NCBI RefSeq assembly: GCF_016907835.1
Contig: NZ_JAFBCT010000001.1
Coordinates: 1,426,001 to 1,490,000 of the forward strand
Length of the DNA: 64,000 nt
From: Agromyces cerinus
Lineage (GTDB): Bacteria; Actinomycetota; Actinomycetes; Actinomycetales; Microbacteriaceae
Reading direction: 5' to 3'
The notes beneath the pieces are model-generated. The model had not been told where the DNA came from, ran no database searches, and saw only the letters and a program-made list of their open reading frames with translations. Within the stretch, counting starts at the first letter, position 1, and each line of letters begins with the position of its first letter. Positions 1 to 7,321 of this stretch are shown here, piece by piece. The position numbers and the translations under genes are program-made.

Positions 1-144
1 AGCCTGATCGACGCGGCCGTCGTGACAGGAACCTCCGCATCGACCGCGCGCTCACGGTACGCCCGCGCCCGTGAGCTCCTGCGCGACCATCTCGGCCCAA
101 CAGCCACTGAGATGCGGTCCACGTCCGCCATGACCGAGCAGTAG
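1..144 (+). CDS. ECF-type RNA polymerase sigma factor, C-terminal end (partial)
   Basis: An open frame enters from the left edge and ends at a TAG after 47 residues. The visible residues include TSASTARSRYARARELLRDH, which resembles the recognition helix of sigma region 4 in extracytoplasmic-function sigma factors: a T-x-S-x-x-T turn followed by R-x-R-x-A-R-x-x-L. Region 4 contacts the -35 element. Only this end is present, so subgroup and signal cannot be told. The next open frame, 30 nt downstream, begins like an SRPBCC protein, a common partner of such sigma factors. The assignment rests on region 4 alone. Confidence 0.6.
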   Translation, partial: SLIDAAVVTGTSASTARSRYARARELLRDHLGPTATEMRSTSAMTEQ

Positions 145-174
145 CAACACTCGACGCACACGAGGAGCACACAC

Positions 175-297
175 ATGGATGTTCAGCCGATCGATCCCGC
201 CGCTATCGACCTGCCCGTCACCAAGTCGATCGATATCACCGCCTCCCTGCGGGAGGCTCTCGTCTCAGGAGTCCGAGATCTGGGGAAATCTGGATAA
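175..297 (+). pseudogene. Truncated SRPBCC/START-like protein (N-terminal remnant)
   Basis: A 40-codon frame starts at an ATG 8 nt after a GAGGAG-like ribosome site and runs 30 nt behind the sigma factor tail. Residues 11-28 (IDLPVTKSIDITASLREA) look like the first beta strand and helix of SRPBCC/AHA1-type proteins. The usual domain is about 140 residues, but here the frame ends at a TAA after only 40. Nothing in the following 160 nt continues the domain in any frame, so the gene was probably cut by a deletion or replacement whose junction lies near position 265-300. A genuine short peptide cannot be excluded. Confidence 0.4.
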
Positions 298-460
298 GGG
301 ACTTCACCATCAGAAGTGGCAAAGGTCGGATGCTGCACTGTGCTGAAGCCCACCATGACTCCCCTCCTCCCCCGAGTGCACGTAACAATGCCAGGACGGC
401 CGCCGTGTCGGCTGCGGAAATTGCTGTCCGGTCATCGGAGCACAGTGGTAGAACGGCGGG

Positions 461-1246
461 ATGCACAAGATTCTCACGTTCCCTGAGCAGCTGCGGCTGA
501 TCAACGAACGGTCGGCCGCCTTCCGCACTGCGGTCGCCGCGGCGCCGAGCCTCGACATTCAGATGACGACCCATCCCGCGCGGACGTTGTTCGATCACGT
601 GCAACACGTGGGCATGGGTCGCCGCAAGGCAGCCGCCATCGTCACCGCCGGGCCCGCGGACGGTCCGCCAGAGGAGTCGGCATGGGGAGGCAGCACGGGT
701 GCGCCTCGGGAGCGCGAGGCTCTCCTGGCCTGGTGGGTCGAGTCAGTAGAGCACCTGGCGAGTGTGCTGCGCGAGGCGGGCCCGGATCGCGGTTGCTGGA
801 CATGGTGGGCGGACTCACCGTCACCGCAGACCTCAGGGGCCTGGGCGCGGCGCCAGCTCCACGAGATCGCGGTGCACACCTACGACGTCCAGCTCACTGG
901 GGGTGCCCCGCAGCCGATACCGGAGAAGATCGCCCTCGACGGTTTCGACGACTGCCAGTTCACCCTCTGCGCGACGACGGTCGCCTGGCCACACGACCCT
1001 GCCATCGTCGACTACCACGCCACTGAGGGCCGCTCCTGGCGCCTCCGGCTGTCCCACGACGGCGCACAGGTCGCCCACATCGCGCCCGCTGTCAGCGAGG
1101 ACCCCGACACGGCCAACGCCTCCGCCCGAGGCACGGCCAGTGACCTGGTCCTGTTCTTCTACGGACGCAGAACGCTGGATTCGCTTCAGTTCGAAGGCGA
1201 ACGTCGTATCTTCGATCAGCTCGGAGCCTGGGACCCGTCCGTGTGA
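461..1246 (+). CDS. Maleylpyruvate isomerase-family protein (DinB-like, TIGR03083 type)
   Basis: A 261-residue soluble protein. The N-terminal half is the four-helix DinB-like fold used by mycothiol-dependent maleylpyruvate isomerases. Family hallmarks visible are an early helix with a histidine (DHVQHVGMGRR), an AWW segment, and the motif RRQLHEIAVHTYDV near residue 130, whose histidines bind metal. The C-terminal part carries the DLVLFFYGRR segment typical of actinobacterial members. Family members conjugate or isomerise small electrophiles with mycothiol, but most, including this one, have no known substrate. A TAGAAC hexamer ends 6 nt before the ATG, a weak leaderless-promoter candidate. 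It stands alone between remnant genes and a minus-strand pair. Confidence 0.72.
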   Translation: MHKILTFPEQLRLINERSAAFRTAVAAAPSLDIQMTTHPARTLFDHVQHVGMGRRKAAAIVTAGPADGPPEESAWGGSTGAPREREALLAWWVESVEHLASVLREAGPDRGCWTWWADSPSPQTSGAWARRQLHEIAVHTYDVQLTGGAPQPIPEKIALDGFDDCQFTLCATTVAWPHDPAIVDYHATEGRSWRLRLSHDGAQVAHIAPAVSEDPDTANASARGTASDLVLFFYGRRTLDSLQFEGERRIFDQLGAWDPSV

Positions 1247-1333
1247 CAACCGACGACATGCGATCTCGTGCGCCCGAAGGCCGAGGCCGCAGCAACGTCG
1301 CAGGTATCCGGCTCGTGCTTCGCATGTGGTTCG

Positions 1334-1615
1334 TCAGCTGTGCTGCGCACGCTTGAGGAGCAGGTAATCGATACTCGAACCTCCAGCGACGACGTGCTGG
1401 ACAAGACGGGCCTCGATGCGGCTCTCGGCGACGATGCCGCGCCAATCGAGTCCAGCGGCTGCCGCGGCCCGAATTGCTCCATCGAGTTCGTTGAGCACCG
1501 GCACAAGATCCTCGACAGCGGGCTTGGCGGTCCCCCAGTCGGTTCGAAGGCGCACAGCGACAGGATCCGTCTCAGGAAGACTACGATGCGCTTTCGAGGG
1601 CTGTCCGGCCTTCAC
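1334..1615 (-). CDS. Small hypothetical protein, translationally coupled to an S4-domain gene
   Basis: A 93-residue soluble protein that I do not recognise. Its ATG overlaps the stop codon of the upstream S4-domain gene by 4 nt (ATGA), the main reason to accept it as real. It is mildly helical (residues 30-65 contain an Ala-rich segment, AIRAAAAAGLDWRGIVAESR) with no membrane segment, cysteine cluster or signal peptide. Coupled translation suggests a shared job, perhaps RNA-related, but the sequence does not show one. Several overlapping open frames on the opposite strand are shadows. Confidence 0.5.
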   Translation of the reverse strand: MKAGQPSKAHRSLPETDPVAVRLRTDWGTAKPAVEDLVPVLNELDGAIRAAAAAGLDWRGIVAESRIEARLVQHVVAGGSSIDYLLLKRAQHS

Positions 1616-1839
1616 AGGCTGACACGAACCCTGCGACCATCGAAGCTGACGATGTCGCCGAGCTGCAGCTGCCGTCCACGTCGGCGATCAACTTCGCCAT
1701 TCACGGCCACAGAGCCGTTGATGATGGCCTCTTTCACGTCTCCACCAGAGTCGAGGAGCCCAGCGAACTTCAGGAACTGCCCGAGGCGAATGATCTCGCC
1801 GCCGATCGGGACGTCGTCGATCGGAGCCGGGTTGGTCAT
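1612..1839 (-). CDS. RNA-binding S4 domain protein
   Basis: A 75-residue protein that is essentially one S4 domain. Residues 16-45 contain the family pattern IIRLGQFLKFAGLLDSGGD, then AIINGSVAVNGEVDRRRGRQL and LGDIVSFDGRRVRV. S4 domains bind structured RNA; free-standing versions of this YaaA/RqcP-like size associate with ribosomes or tRNA. The start is supported by a TAACAT hexamer ending 6 nt upstream, so the message is probably leaderless. It is the first gene of a two-gene unit with the hypothetical gene downstream. The binding partner is unknown. Confidence 0.8.
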   Translation of the reverse strand: MTNPAPIDDVPIGGEIIRLGQFLKFAGLLDSGGDVKEAIINGSVAVNGEVDRRRGRQLQLGDIVSFDGRRVRVSL

Positions 1840-1845
1840 CCCCGA

Positions 1846-1851
1846 ATGTTA
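1846..1851 (-). promoter_or_regulatory. -10 element, probable leaderless promoter of the S4-domain gene
   Basis: On the minus strand TAACAT matches TANNNT and ends 6 nt before the ATG, placing transcription start at the start codon. No convincing -35 is visible. The remaining bases up to the DHFR-like gene at 2069 hold no recognisable gene. Confidence 0.45.
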
Positions 1852-2068
1852 GTCGACCAGGTTCCGGCTCCTCAGCCTGTCCTCATCGGACGACCGCAAG
1901 CGGATCCCTCTGAATCCGGCAGCCACGCAGATCTGGAAGGCGCCTGCGGCGACCGGATTCACGCCGCAAACGCTACCGGAGGCGTGACCCTGCGCCGTGC
2001 GTTTGCCGGTCCCCCACCGCTCGTGTTCGGTCTAGACGAGCGTGACCGGGTGACGGAAGACTGGCGCC

Positions 2069-2632
2069 ATGCGGAAACTGATCTACGGCATGAACGTGAG
2101 CTTGGACGGATACATCGCCGCTCCCGGCGACGACCTCGGGTGGAGCGAGCCGAGTGACGAACTGTTCCAGTGGTGGCTCGATCAGGAACAGGCGATCGGC
2201 CTGCTGCTGTATGGGCGCAAGCTGTGGGAGATCATGAGTTCCCACTGGCCGACCGGCGACCAGCAGCCCGATGCCACCCCGGCACAGATCGCCTTTGCGC
2301 GGAACTGGCGGGACACGCCGAAGGTGGTCTTCTCCTCGAAGATCGACACGGTCGACTGGAACGCGCGTCTGGTCACCGGCGACGCGGTCGCGGAGATCAC
2401 CCGGCTCAAAGCCGAGGACGGCGAGCCGATGAGGGTCGGTGGTGCAACGCTCGCCGGGGCGGCCATGCGGGCCGGACTGATCGACGAGTACACGATCGTG
2501 ACACATCCGGTCATGGTGGGCGGCGGCACACCGTTCTTCGCTGCGCTGGACAGCTGGGTGCACCTGAAGCCGGTGGAGACGCGGACGTTTCCCGGCGGGG
2601 TGATCATGACCAGGTACGAGACGAGGCGCTAG
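2069..2632 (+). CDS. Dihydrofolate reductase-family protein (RibD C-terminal domain)
   Basis: A 187-residue protein of the RibD-C/DHFR-like fold. It opens with the family pattern KLIYGMNVSLDGYIA, has LLYGRKLWEIM and PKVVFSSK in the middle, and the cofactor-binding segment MRVGGATLAGAAMRAGLIDE near residues 125-145, followed by the THPVMVGGGTPFF strand. Members are NAD(P)H-dependent reductases related to the riboflavin enzyme RibD, but the single-domain actinobacterial ones have no defined substrate. No Shine-Dalgarno is clear; AAGACT ends 6 nt before the ATG. A second, distinct paralogue lies at 8130. Stand-alone gene. Confidence 0.82.
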   Translation: MRKLIYGMNVSLDGYIAAPGDDLGWSEPSDELFQWWLDQEQAIGLLLYGRKLWEIMSSHWPTGDQQPDATPAQIAFARNWRDTPKVVFSSKIDTVDWNARLVTGDAVAEITRLKAEDGEPMRVGGATLAGAAMRAGLIDEYTIVTHPVMVGGGTPFFAALDSWVHLKPVETRTFPGGVIMTRYETRR

Positions 2633-2775
2633 ACGCGGCAACTCCAACCGGATCTCGCCGCCAGAGCGCCGTTCCGCAAGCCACTCGTGGATCGCTAGAG
2701 TGGCACGCGATCCAGCGAAGCGAACTGTCCGCATTGCACGACGTGTCGAAGACGATCCCCCGAGGAAGCCAGCCG

Positions 2776-3534
2776 ATGACCATCGCCCCCACTCCCCCTC
2801 CGGCCGGCTGGTACCCGGCGCCGGACGGATCGTCGGCAACCTGGTGGTGGGACGGCGCACGATGGACGCAGCAGCAGCAGCAGCAGCAGCACCACCAGTC
2901 CAACCAGCCACTCGCGACCACCAACGCCCTCGCCAGGCTCGCGATGGCAACCCAAGTGCTCCTGATCGTCTGCGGCGTCATGTCCGTCGCCACCATCGGA
3001 ATCGAGACGTTCGGAATCAGCGCGGTCACGAATTACCTCAACGGTCTCAACTCCGCCATCGGCGTATTCGACATGTACGACCAGAGCACGTTCGTGGTCT
3101 CCATCATGTCGTCTGTCTCGATTCTCGCGACCGGCGCGCTCTGGGCCATCTGGCAGTACCGCGCTGTCAAGCAGGTCACTGGCCGAATGCGCCGCTCAGC
3201 CGGCTGGCACGCTGGATCCTGGTTCGTGCCCATCATCAGCTTCTGGTTCCCGTACCAGAACATCTCGGACCTCTGGCGAGCCATCGGGCGCACTCGGCCC
3301 TCGTGGCAGATCATGTGGTGGCTGCTCTGGGTCCTCGGCAACGTCGTCATCCAGCAATCGAACCGCATCTACATTGCCGCTGACGACCTCGACCAGCTCC
3401 GCGTCGCGATGTGGTTGATCATCGTGGGCGAGACACTCCGCCTGGCAGCCGCGCCGTTGGCATGGCTGGTCGTCCGCGGCATCACGGGAGGCATCCTGCG
3501 CTCCACTGTTCCCGCACATTCGCTGGCGGGCTGA
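2776..3534 (+). CDS. DUF2510/DUF4328 membrane protein with a glutamine tract
   Basis: A 252-residue membrane protein. Residues 5-30 form a DUF2510 motif (AGWYPAPDG then WWDGARWT), a short cytoplasmic tag found at the ends of actinobacterial membrane proteins. Then comes QQQQQQQHHQ, encoded by seven CAG codons, and a DUF4328 domain with about four or five membrane segments, carrying the family signatures AIWQYRAVKQV, GSWFVPIISFWFPYQNISDLWRA and WWLLWVLGN. Function is unknown. The ATG is chosen because GAGGAAG precedes it by about 7 nt; the frame is open further upstream but overlaps the DHFR-like gene. It appears monocistronic. Confidence 0.75.
   Translation: MTIAPTPPPAGWYPAPDGSSATWWWDGARWTQQQQQQQHHQSNQPLATTNALARLAMATQVLLIVCGVMSVATIGIETFGISAVTNYLNGLNSAIGVFDMYDQSTFVVSIMSSVSILATGALWAIWQYRAVKQVTGRMRRSAGWHAGSWFVPIISFWFPYQNISDLWRAIGRTRPSWQIMWWLLWVLGNVVIQQSNRIYIAADDLDQLRVAMWLIIVGETLRLAAAPLAWLVVRGITGGILRSTVPAHSLAG
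2869..2889 (+). repeat. (CAG)7 trinucleotide repeat inside a coding region
   Basis: Seven perfect CAG codons followed by CAC CAC CAG encode the polyglutamine linker between the DUF2510 tag and the membrane domain. The tract can change length by slippage without shifting the frame. Confidence 0.9.
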
Positions 3535-3641
3535 CGACCGCGTTCAACACGAGTTGGTTTCTGGATCGTGGCCGCTCTCGGCTCGGCCTTCAGCATGCTC
3601 GTCGACGGAGACCGACCCGATGGCGTAGAGCGCGCTCTGGT

Positions 3642-3682
3642 GATACCTTGCAGTTCTAGGTATCTGGATGCTCTAGGCATCC
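3642..3682. promoter_or_regulatory. Two inverted repeats upstream of padR-like gene (candidate operators)
   Basis: GATACCT (3642-3648) and AGGTATC (3658-3664) form a perfect 7-bp inverted repeat with a 9-nt spacer. Immediately beyond, GGATGC (3666-3671) and GCATCC (3677-3682) form a second perfect 6-bp inverted repeat with a 5-nt spacer. They end 23 nt before the PadR-like gene, where an autoregulatory operator would sit. Assigning them to PadR is inference. Confidence 0.5.
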
Positions 3683-3704
3683 CCCGGTCGCGATTGGAGC
3701 ACGC

Positions 3705-4073
3705 ATGCGCATCGGCAAGGACCTGGTGGCCGCTGCGGCCACCCCGGTGGTCCTCGGCATCCTCGCCGAGGGCGAATCGTACGGCTACGCGATCCTGCAG
3801 CGGATCACGGAGCTCTCAGACGGTGAGCTCGAGTGGAGCGACGGCATGCTCTACCCCCTGCTGCACCGGCTCGAGCGACTCGGCCACGTCGAATCCGAGT
3901 GGCGCCAGTCATCCGGCGGGCGGCCGCGCAAGCACTATCGGCTGAGCGCACAGGGTGCGTCGACGTTGGCCGACCATCGCCGGCAGTGGTCGATCGTCGG
4001 CGGGGTGCTCGACCAGGTCTGGCCCGGCGACGGCGACAAGCGACAGCCGCGCCTCGCGCTCGGATTGGGCTGA
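3705..4073 (+). CDS. PadR-family transcriptional regulator
   Basis: A 122-residue winged-helix repressor. The family pattern is clear from residue 10: VLGILAEGESYGYAILQRI, then a turn into DGMLYPLLHRLERLGHVESEW and the wing SGGRPRKHYRLSAQG, followed by a short helical C-terminus used for dimerisation. PadR proteins usually sit next to the gene they repress and respond to small molecules or membrane stress. The downstream membrane protein starts 2 nt after this stop codon, so the two are surely one operon. GGAGCACGC precedes the ATG. Two inverted repeats upstream are candidate operators. Confidence 0.9.
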   Translation: MRIGKDLVAAAATPVVLGILAEGESYGYAILQRITELSDGELEWSDGMLYPLLHRLERLGHVESEWRQSSGGRPRKHYRLSAQGASTLADHRRQWSIVGGVLDQVWPGDGDKRQPRLALGLG

Positions 4074-4075
4074 TC

Positions 4076-5488
4076 ATGACGACCGAACATGCCCCTGCCC
4101 TCGACGAGCTCATCGCATCATGGCGCGAATGGATGGAGCGGCGCGACGCCCTGAGCGTCCGCGACGTCGACGAACTCGAATCGCACCTGCGCGATCGGGT
4201 GGACGCCCTCACGGCCGCTGGTCTCGCCGACGACGAGGCGTTCCTCATCGCGGTCAAGCGCCTCGGGAGCATGGACGACCTCTCACGCGAGTACGCCGCC
4301 GAGCACTCGGGCCGCCTCTGGAAGCAGCTCGTGCTCCACGACTCGTCGGACTCCGAGGGCACGGATGCCTCGAACGGCACGATGCCGTTCGTGCGGCGCG
4401 CCAACGGGCTCACGATCGCCCTCCTGCTCGGCGTCGGCGCCGGGATCGCGGTGAAGGCGACCGAGCTGCTCACCGGCGATCCGGAACTCGTCTTCCGGAA
4501 CATCGCGGTCCTCGTGCTCCCCTTCCTGGCCGCATGGTTCGCCTGGCGGCGGCGACCGCCGATGGGCACGCTTCTCGGCGTCGCAGGCGCCTTCGCGCTC
4601 GTGGCGCTCGCCCTGAACCTCTACCCGTTCGACGGAGGATCCTCGACCGACACGGTCGCGACGCAGAACTCCGCGACCGCCGTGCTCGCGACCATCGGCT
4701 CGATCGTCGCGCTCTGGCTCGTCACGGGCATCGTCGACGCCGGCGGTGTCTGGCGGAGCGACCGCACTCGGATGGACTTCCTGCGTTTCAGCGGTGAATG
4801 GCTCGTCTACTACGTGCTCATCGCGATCGTGGGCGGCGCTTTGAGCGGGCTCACCGTCGCGGTGTTCGCGTCGATCCAGGTCGATATCGCGCCGTTCATC
4901 GTCGAGTGGGTGCTGCCGTGCGGGGCAGCGGGTGCGATCCTCGTCTCCGCCTGGCTCGTCGGCGCGAAGCAACGCGTCATCGAGAACATCGCCCCGGTGC
5001 TCACGAAGGTGTTCACTCCGCTCTTCACGCTCATGATGCTCGCACTCATCGTGGCGTCGGTCATGCAGTGGAACCTCGTCGACGGCAGCCGTGAACTGCT
5101 CATCGCCTTCGACCTCGTGCTCGTCGTGGTCGTCGCGCTCCTCGTGTACGCGATCTCAGCGCGCGACCCTGCGCTCGCCCCCGGCTGGTTCGATCGCCTG
5201 CAGGTGCTCATGCTCGTGGCAGCGCTCGTCGTCGATGTCATCGTGCTCGTCGCGATGATCGCCCGTACGGGCGAGTTCGGGTTCAGCGCGAACAAGACGG
5301 CGTCACTCGGGCTGAACCTCATCCTTCTCGCAAACCTCGCGTGGGCCACGTGGCTGCAGATCGGCTTCGTGCGTCGGCGCGTGCCATTCGGTCGTGTCGA
5401 GTCGTGGCAGACCGCGTACCTCCCGGTCTACCTCGGCTGGGCGGCGATCCTGGTGTTCGCCTTCCCGCCGATGTTCGACTTCGCGTGA
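4076..5488 (+). CDS. Permease-prefix (HAAS-like) polytopic membrane protein
   Basis: A 470-residue protein starting 2 nt after padR. The first ~80 residues are a soluble helical domain (REWMERRDALSVRDVDELES and DEAFLIAVKRLGSMDDLSRE) of the permease-prefix/HAAS type that is classically encoded beside PadR regulators. It is followed by about ten hydrophobic segments from residue ~108 to the end. Such PadR/prefix-membrane pairs are proposed to sense or respond to envelope stress; no transported substrate can be named. The membrane part has no ABC or MFS signature. The chosen ATG is the first in frame after padR; a longer open frame upstream overlaps padR and is not credible. Confidence 0.75.
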   Translation: MTTEHAPALDELIASWREWMERRDALSVRDVDELESHLRDRVDALTAAGLADDEAFLIAVKRLGSMDDLSREYAAEHSGRLWKQLVLHDSSDSEGTDASNGTMPFVRRANGLTIALLLGVGAGIAVKATELLTGDPELVFRNIAVLVLPFLAAWFAWRRRPPMGTLLGVAGAFALVALALNLYPFDGGSSTDTVATQNSATAVLATIGSIVALWLVTGIVDAGGVWRSDRTRMDFLRFSGEWLVYYVLIAIVGGALSGLTVAVFASIQVDIAPFIVEWVLPCGAAGAILVSAWLVGAKQRVIENIAPVLTKVFTPLFTLMMLALIVASVMQWNLVDGSRELLIAFDLVLVVVVALLVYAISARDPALAPGWFDRLQVLMLVAALVVDVIVLVAMIARTGEFGFSANKTASLGLNLILLANLAWATWLQIGFVRRRVPFGRVESWQTAYLPVYLGWAAILVFAFPPMFDFA

Positions 5489-5537
5489 CCCGTCCCGCCC
5501 CCCTCGGCTGCGGACTGCTCGAGCGGGGGCATGGGCG

Positions 5538-6083
5538 ATGATTGGTTGCATGGCAGCCGAGCGCGAAAGTGCGATCGTCGTCGAGATCTCGGAGTTCGAC
5601 GAGGTCCTCGATGACCACAGGAAGGCGCTCGACCCCTCCCGGGAGTGGGGAATGCCGGCGCATCTCACCATGCTCTACCCGTTCGTGCGACCGGCTGATG
5701 TGAATCACACCACACTGTCGAGGCTCGAAGCCGTGGCGACGAAGGTGAGTCCGTTCGATGCGGTCTTCGACGACTTCGGTTGGTTCGCCGATCAGGTGGT
5801 CTGGCTCGCACCGTCGCAACCGGAGAAGTTCGAGCACCTTATCCGCCAGGTGGTCGACGCGTTTCCCGAGTGCTCTCCATACGGCGGGGCACACGACGAC
5901 GTGATCCCTCATGTGACCATCGGCGATGGAGGCGATGTGGAACTCATGCGTGCTGCGGCGAGTGCGATTCGTCCTCGGCTTCCGCTCACGACGAGAGTCG
6001 CGTCTCTCAGCCTCATGGCGGGATCGAGGGAACCAGGATCTTGGCAAGTCGTCGAACGAGTGAGGCTCGGTCGCGCCCGATAG
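5538..6083 (+). CDS. 2'-5' RNA ligase / 2H phosphoesterase-superfamily protein
   Basis: A protein of about 181 residues with the two H-x-T motifs that define the 2H phosphoesterase superfamily: HLTMLYPF near residue 38 and HVTIGD near residue 124. In that fold the two histidines act as acid and base on cyclic phosphates or 2',5'-linked RNA. Actinobacterial members of this size are usually uncharacterised. Start choice: ATG 5538 with GCGGGGG upstream; an in-frame ATG at 5550 is an alternative. It follows the membrane protein by about 50 nt on the same strand and may be read through from it. Confidence 0.72.
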   Translation: MIGCMAAERESAIVVEISEFDEVLDDHRKALDPSREWGMPAHLTMLYPFVRPADVNHTTLSRLEAVATKVSPFDAVFDDFGWFADQVVWLAPSQPEKFEHLIRQVVDAFPECSPYGGAHDDVIPHVTIGDGGDVELMRAAASAIRPRLPLTTRVASLSLMAGSREPGSWQVVERVRLGRAR

Positions 6084-6144
6084 TGATGCGGTGCGGTTCG
6101 GTCGCCAACGGTCGATGAAGCAGCCGCGAAATGTCGGGACTGAC

Positions 6145-6354
6145 TTAGGCGGCGGCGGCCCTCGTCGCGCAGAGGAACACCAGGATCGCTCCCCCGATCA
6201 TCGCGACGATCGCGCCCCAGTATGCGACCGGCGCGAGGAGTACGCCTCAGCTTGCGGCCACCGAGACGACCACGAGCAGGAGCAGCAACCCGGTGAATAC
6301 CCAGGCCACCACACTCCGCGGATCAGTCGTCGTACGAGTCTGCAGCGGCGGCAT
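6145..6354 (-). pseudogene. Two-helix membrane miniprotein interrupted by an in-frame TGA
   Basis: From the ATG at 6354 the frame reads 35 residues with one membrane segment (VAWVFTGLLLLLVVVSVAAS), meets TGA at 6247-6249, then continues in the same frame for 33 more codons with a second membrane segment (WGAIVAMIGGAILVFLC) to a TAA at 6145. The two halves together make a plausible two-helix protein of about 69 residues, so the TGA looks like a nonsense mutation, for example TGG to TGA, or a sequencing error. The 5' end overlaps the upstream small gene by about 32 nt. No family is recognised. Confidence 0.4.
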
Positions 6355-6529
6355 CCTGCCTGCCGCGCTGGCGCTGCCATCGAACTGTTCGCGCGAGCAG
6401 TGAAGTGGGCGTGAATTGCGGGTCATCCTGGTGCACGAGCTCATTGCGAACCGCGCGAATGGCGAGGGGAATGCACAGCATGATCCCGATGATCGCGCTC
6501 CAGACGAGGAAGTCCAGAACGAACTGCAT
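6323..6529 (-). CDS. Small single-span membrane protein
   Basis: A 68-residue protein with one N-terminal hydrophobic helix (FLVWSAIIGIMLCIPLAIRA, about residues 7-27) followed by a charged cytoplasmic tail ending in AADSYDD. The start at 6529 puts the helix at the N-terminus; a longer frame to 6592 adds an arginine-rich extension that looks non-native. The ribosome site is weak. It overlaps the broken two-helix gene downstream, so the two may have formed a small membrane unit. Function unknown. Confidence 0.4.
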   Translation of the reverse strand: MQFVLDFLVWSAIIGIMLCIPLAIRAVRNELVHQDDPQFTPTSLLARTVRWQRQRGRQDAAAADSYDD

Positions 6530-6624
6530 CAGCTCGGGGTGCCGTCGGAGACGGCCGTCCGGCGCCGAACGTCGAATTTGCGCATGGCGCAAACCTAGTC
6601 CCAGCCCACGCTCCCCGCACGAGG

Positions 6625-7239
6625 TCAGTCCCGATACGCCGCCAAGAAGACACGGACGCCGGATTCCAACCCGGCCTCGACTTCGGCTTCGGTGATGGCA
6701 TCGAATCGACCGGTCATCATGATCCGGTTGCTCGGGATCCAGAGCAACAGCCCCGCCAGCTGATTCGCCGCGATCCGCGGCTCCTCGATGCTCAGCCAGC
6801 CGCGCTCGCTCGCGCCGGCGAGCAGATCGGCCATGTGGCCGAGCGTGTGCTCGAACGCCCCCTCGTAGTAGGCGCGGCCGATGTCGGGGAAGCGCGCGGC
6901 TTCGGCGATGACGAGGCGGCGGAATCGTTGCACCCGACGATCGAGCACCGAGTCGGTCAACAGTCGGGCGAGTGCCCGCACGACGGCTTCCCCATCGACG
7001 TAGGCATCGATGTCGAGGCGCACGATCGAGTCGTGCACCCGGTCGACGACATCGGAGATCAGTGCCCGGAAGAGCCCCTCCTTGTCGCCGAAGTACTTGT
7101 AGACGGTCTGCTTCGAGGCTGATGCCGCTGCCGCGATGACATCGGTGCTCGCGCCGGTGTACCCGTCGAGGACGAATGCGTCCAAGGCAGCGTTCAGGAT
7201 GCGAGCTCGTGTCGCCTCGACTCGTGGATTGGTGTTCAT
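6625..7239 (-). CDS. TetR-family transcriptional regulator
   Basis: A 204-residue repressor. Residues 8-50 contain the TetR helix-turn-helix pattern: RARILNAALDAFVLDGYTGA, then DVIAAAASASKQTVYKYFGDKEGLF. The C-terminal ligand domain includes RRLVIAEAARFPDIGRAYYE, typical of the AefR/TetR_C group. The start is fixed by GGAGGAG 8 nt upstream; the longer open frame would run through the operator region. It is divergent from an alpha/beta hydrolase plus DHFR-like pair, and several palindromes lie in the 82-bp gap, so it most likely represses that operon and itself. The inducer is unknown. Confidence 0.9.
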   Translation of the reverse strand: MNTNPRVEATRARILNAALDAFVLDGYTGASTDVIAAAASASKQTVYKYFGDKEGLFRALISDVVDRVHDSIVRLDIDAYVDGEAVVRALARLLTDSVLDRRVQRFRRLVIAEAARFPDIGRAYYEGAFEHTLGHMADLLAGASERGWLSIEEPRIAANQLAGLLLWIPSNRIMMTGRFDAITEAEVEAGLESGVRVFLAAYRD

Positions 7240-7262
7240 GACTTGACTCCTCCGGTACCCGT

Positions 7263-7303
7263 CAGTACTGTACCACTCAGTACCGTACTGAACGGTACCG
7301 TTC
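7263..7303. promoter_or_regulatory. Cluster of palindromes between tetR and hydrolase (operators)
   Basis: Three palindromes built on GTAC are packed here: CAGTACTG (7263-7270), CAGTACCGTACTG (7278-7290) and GAACGGTACCGTTC (7290-7303, perfect). They lie between the divergent TetR gene and the hydrolase operon, as expected of TetR operators. Which of them binds the protein is inference. Confidence 0.65.
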
Positions 7304-7321
7304 AGATGAAGGAAGATGCTC

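Noticed and set aside
1840..2068. Possible small gene in the gap before the DHFR-like gene (for example a GTG-started 38-codon minus frame)
   Set aside because: No ribosome site, no recognisable motif and no conserved neighbour logic; treated as upstream region.
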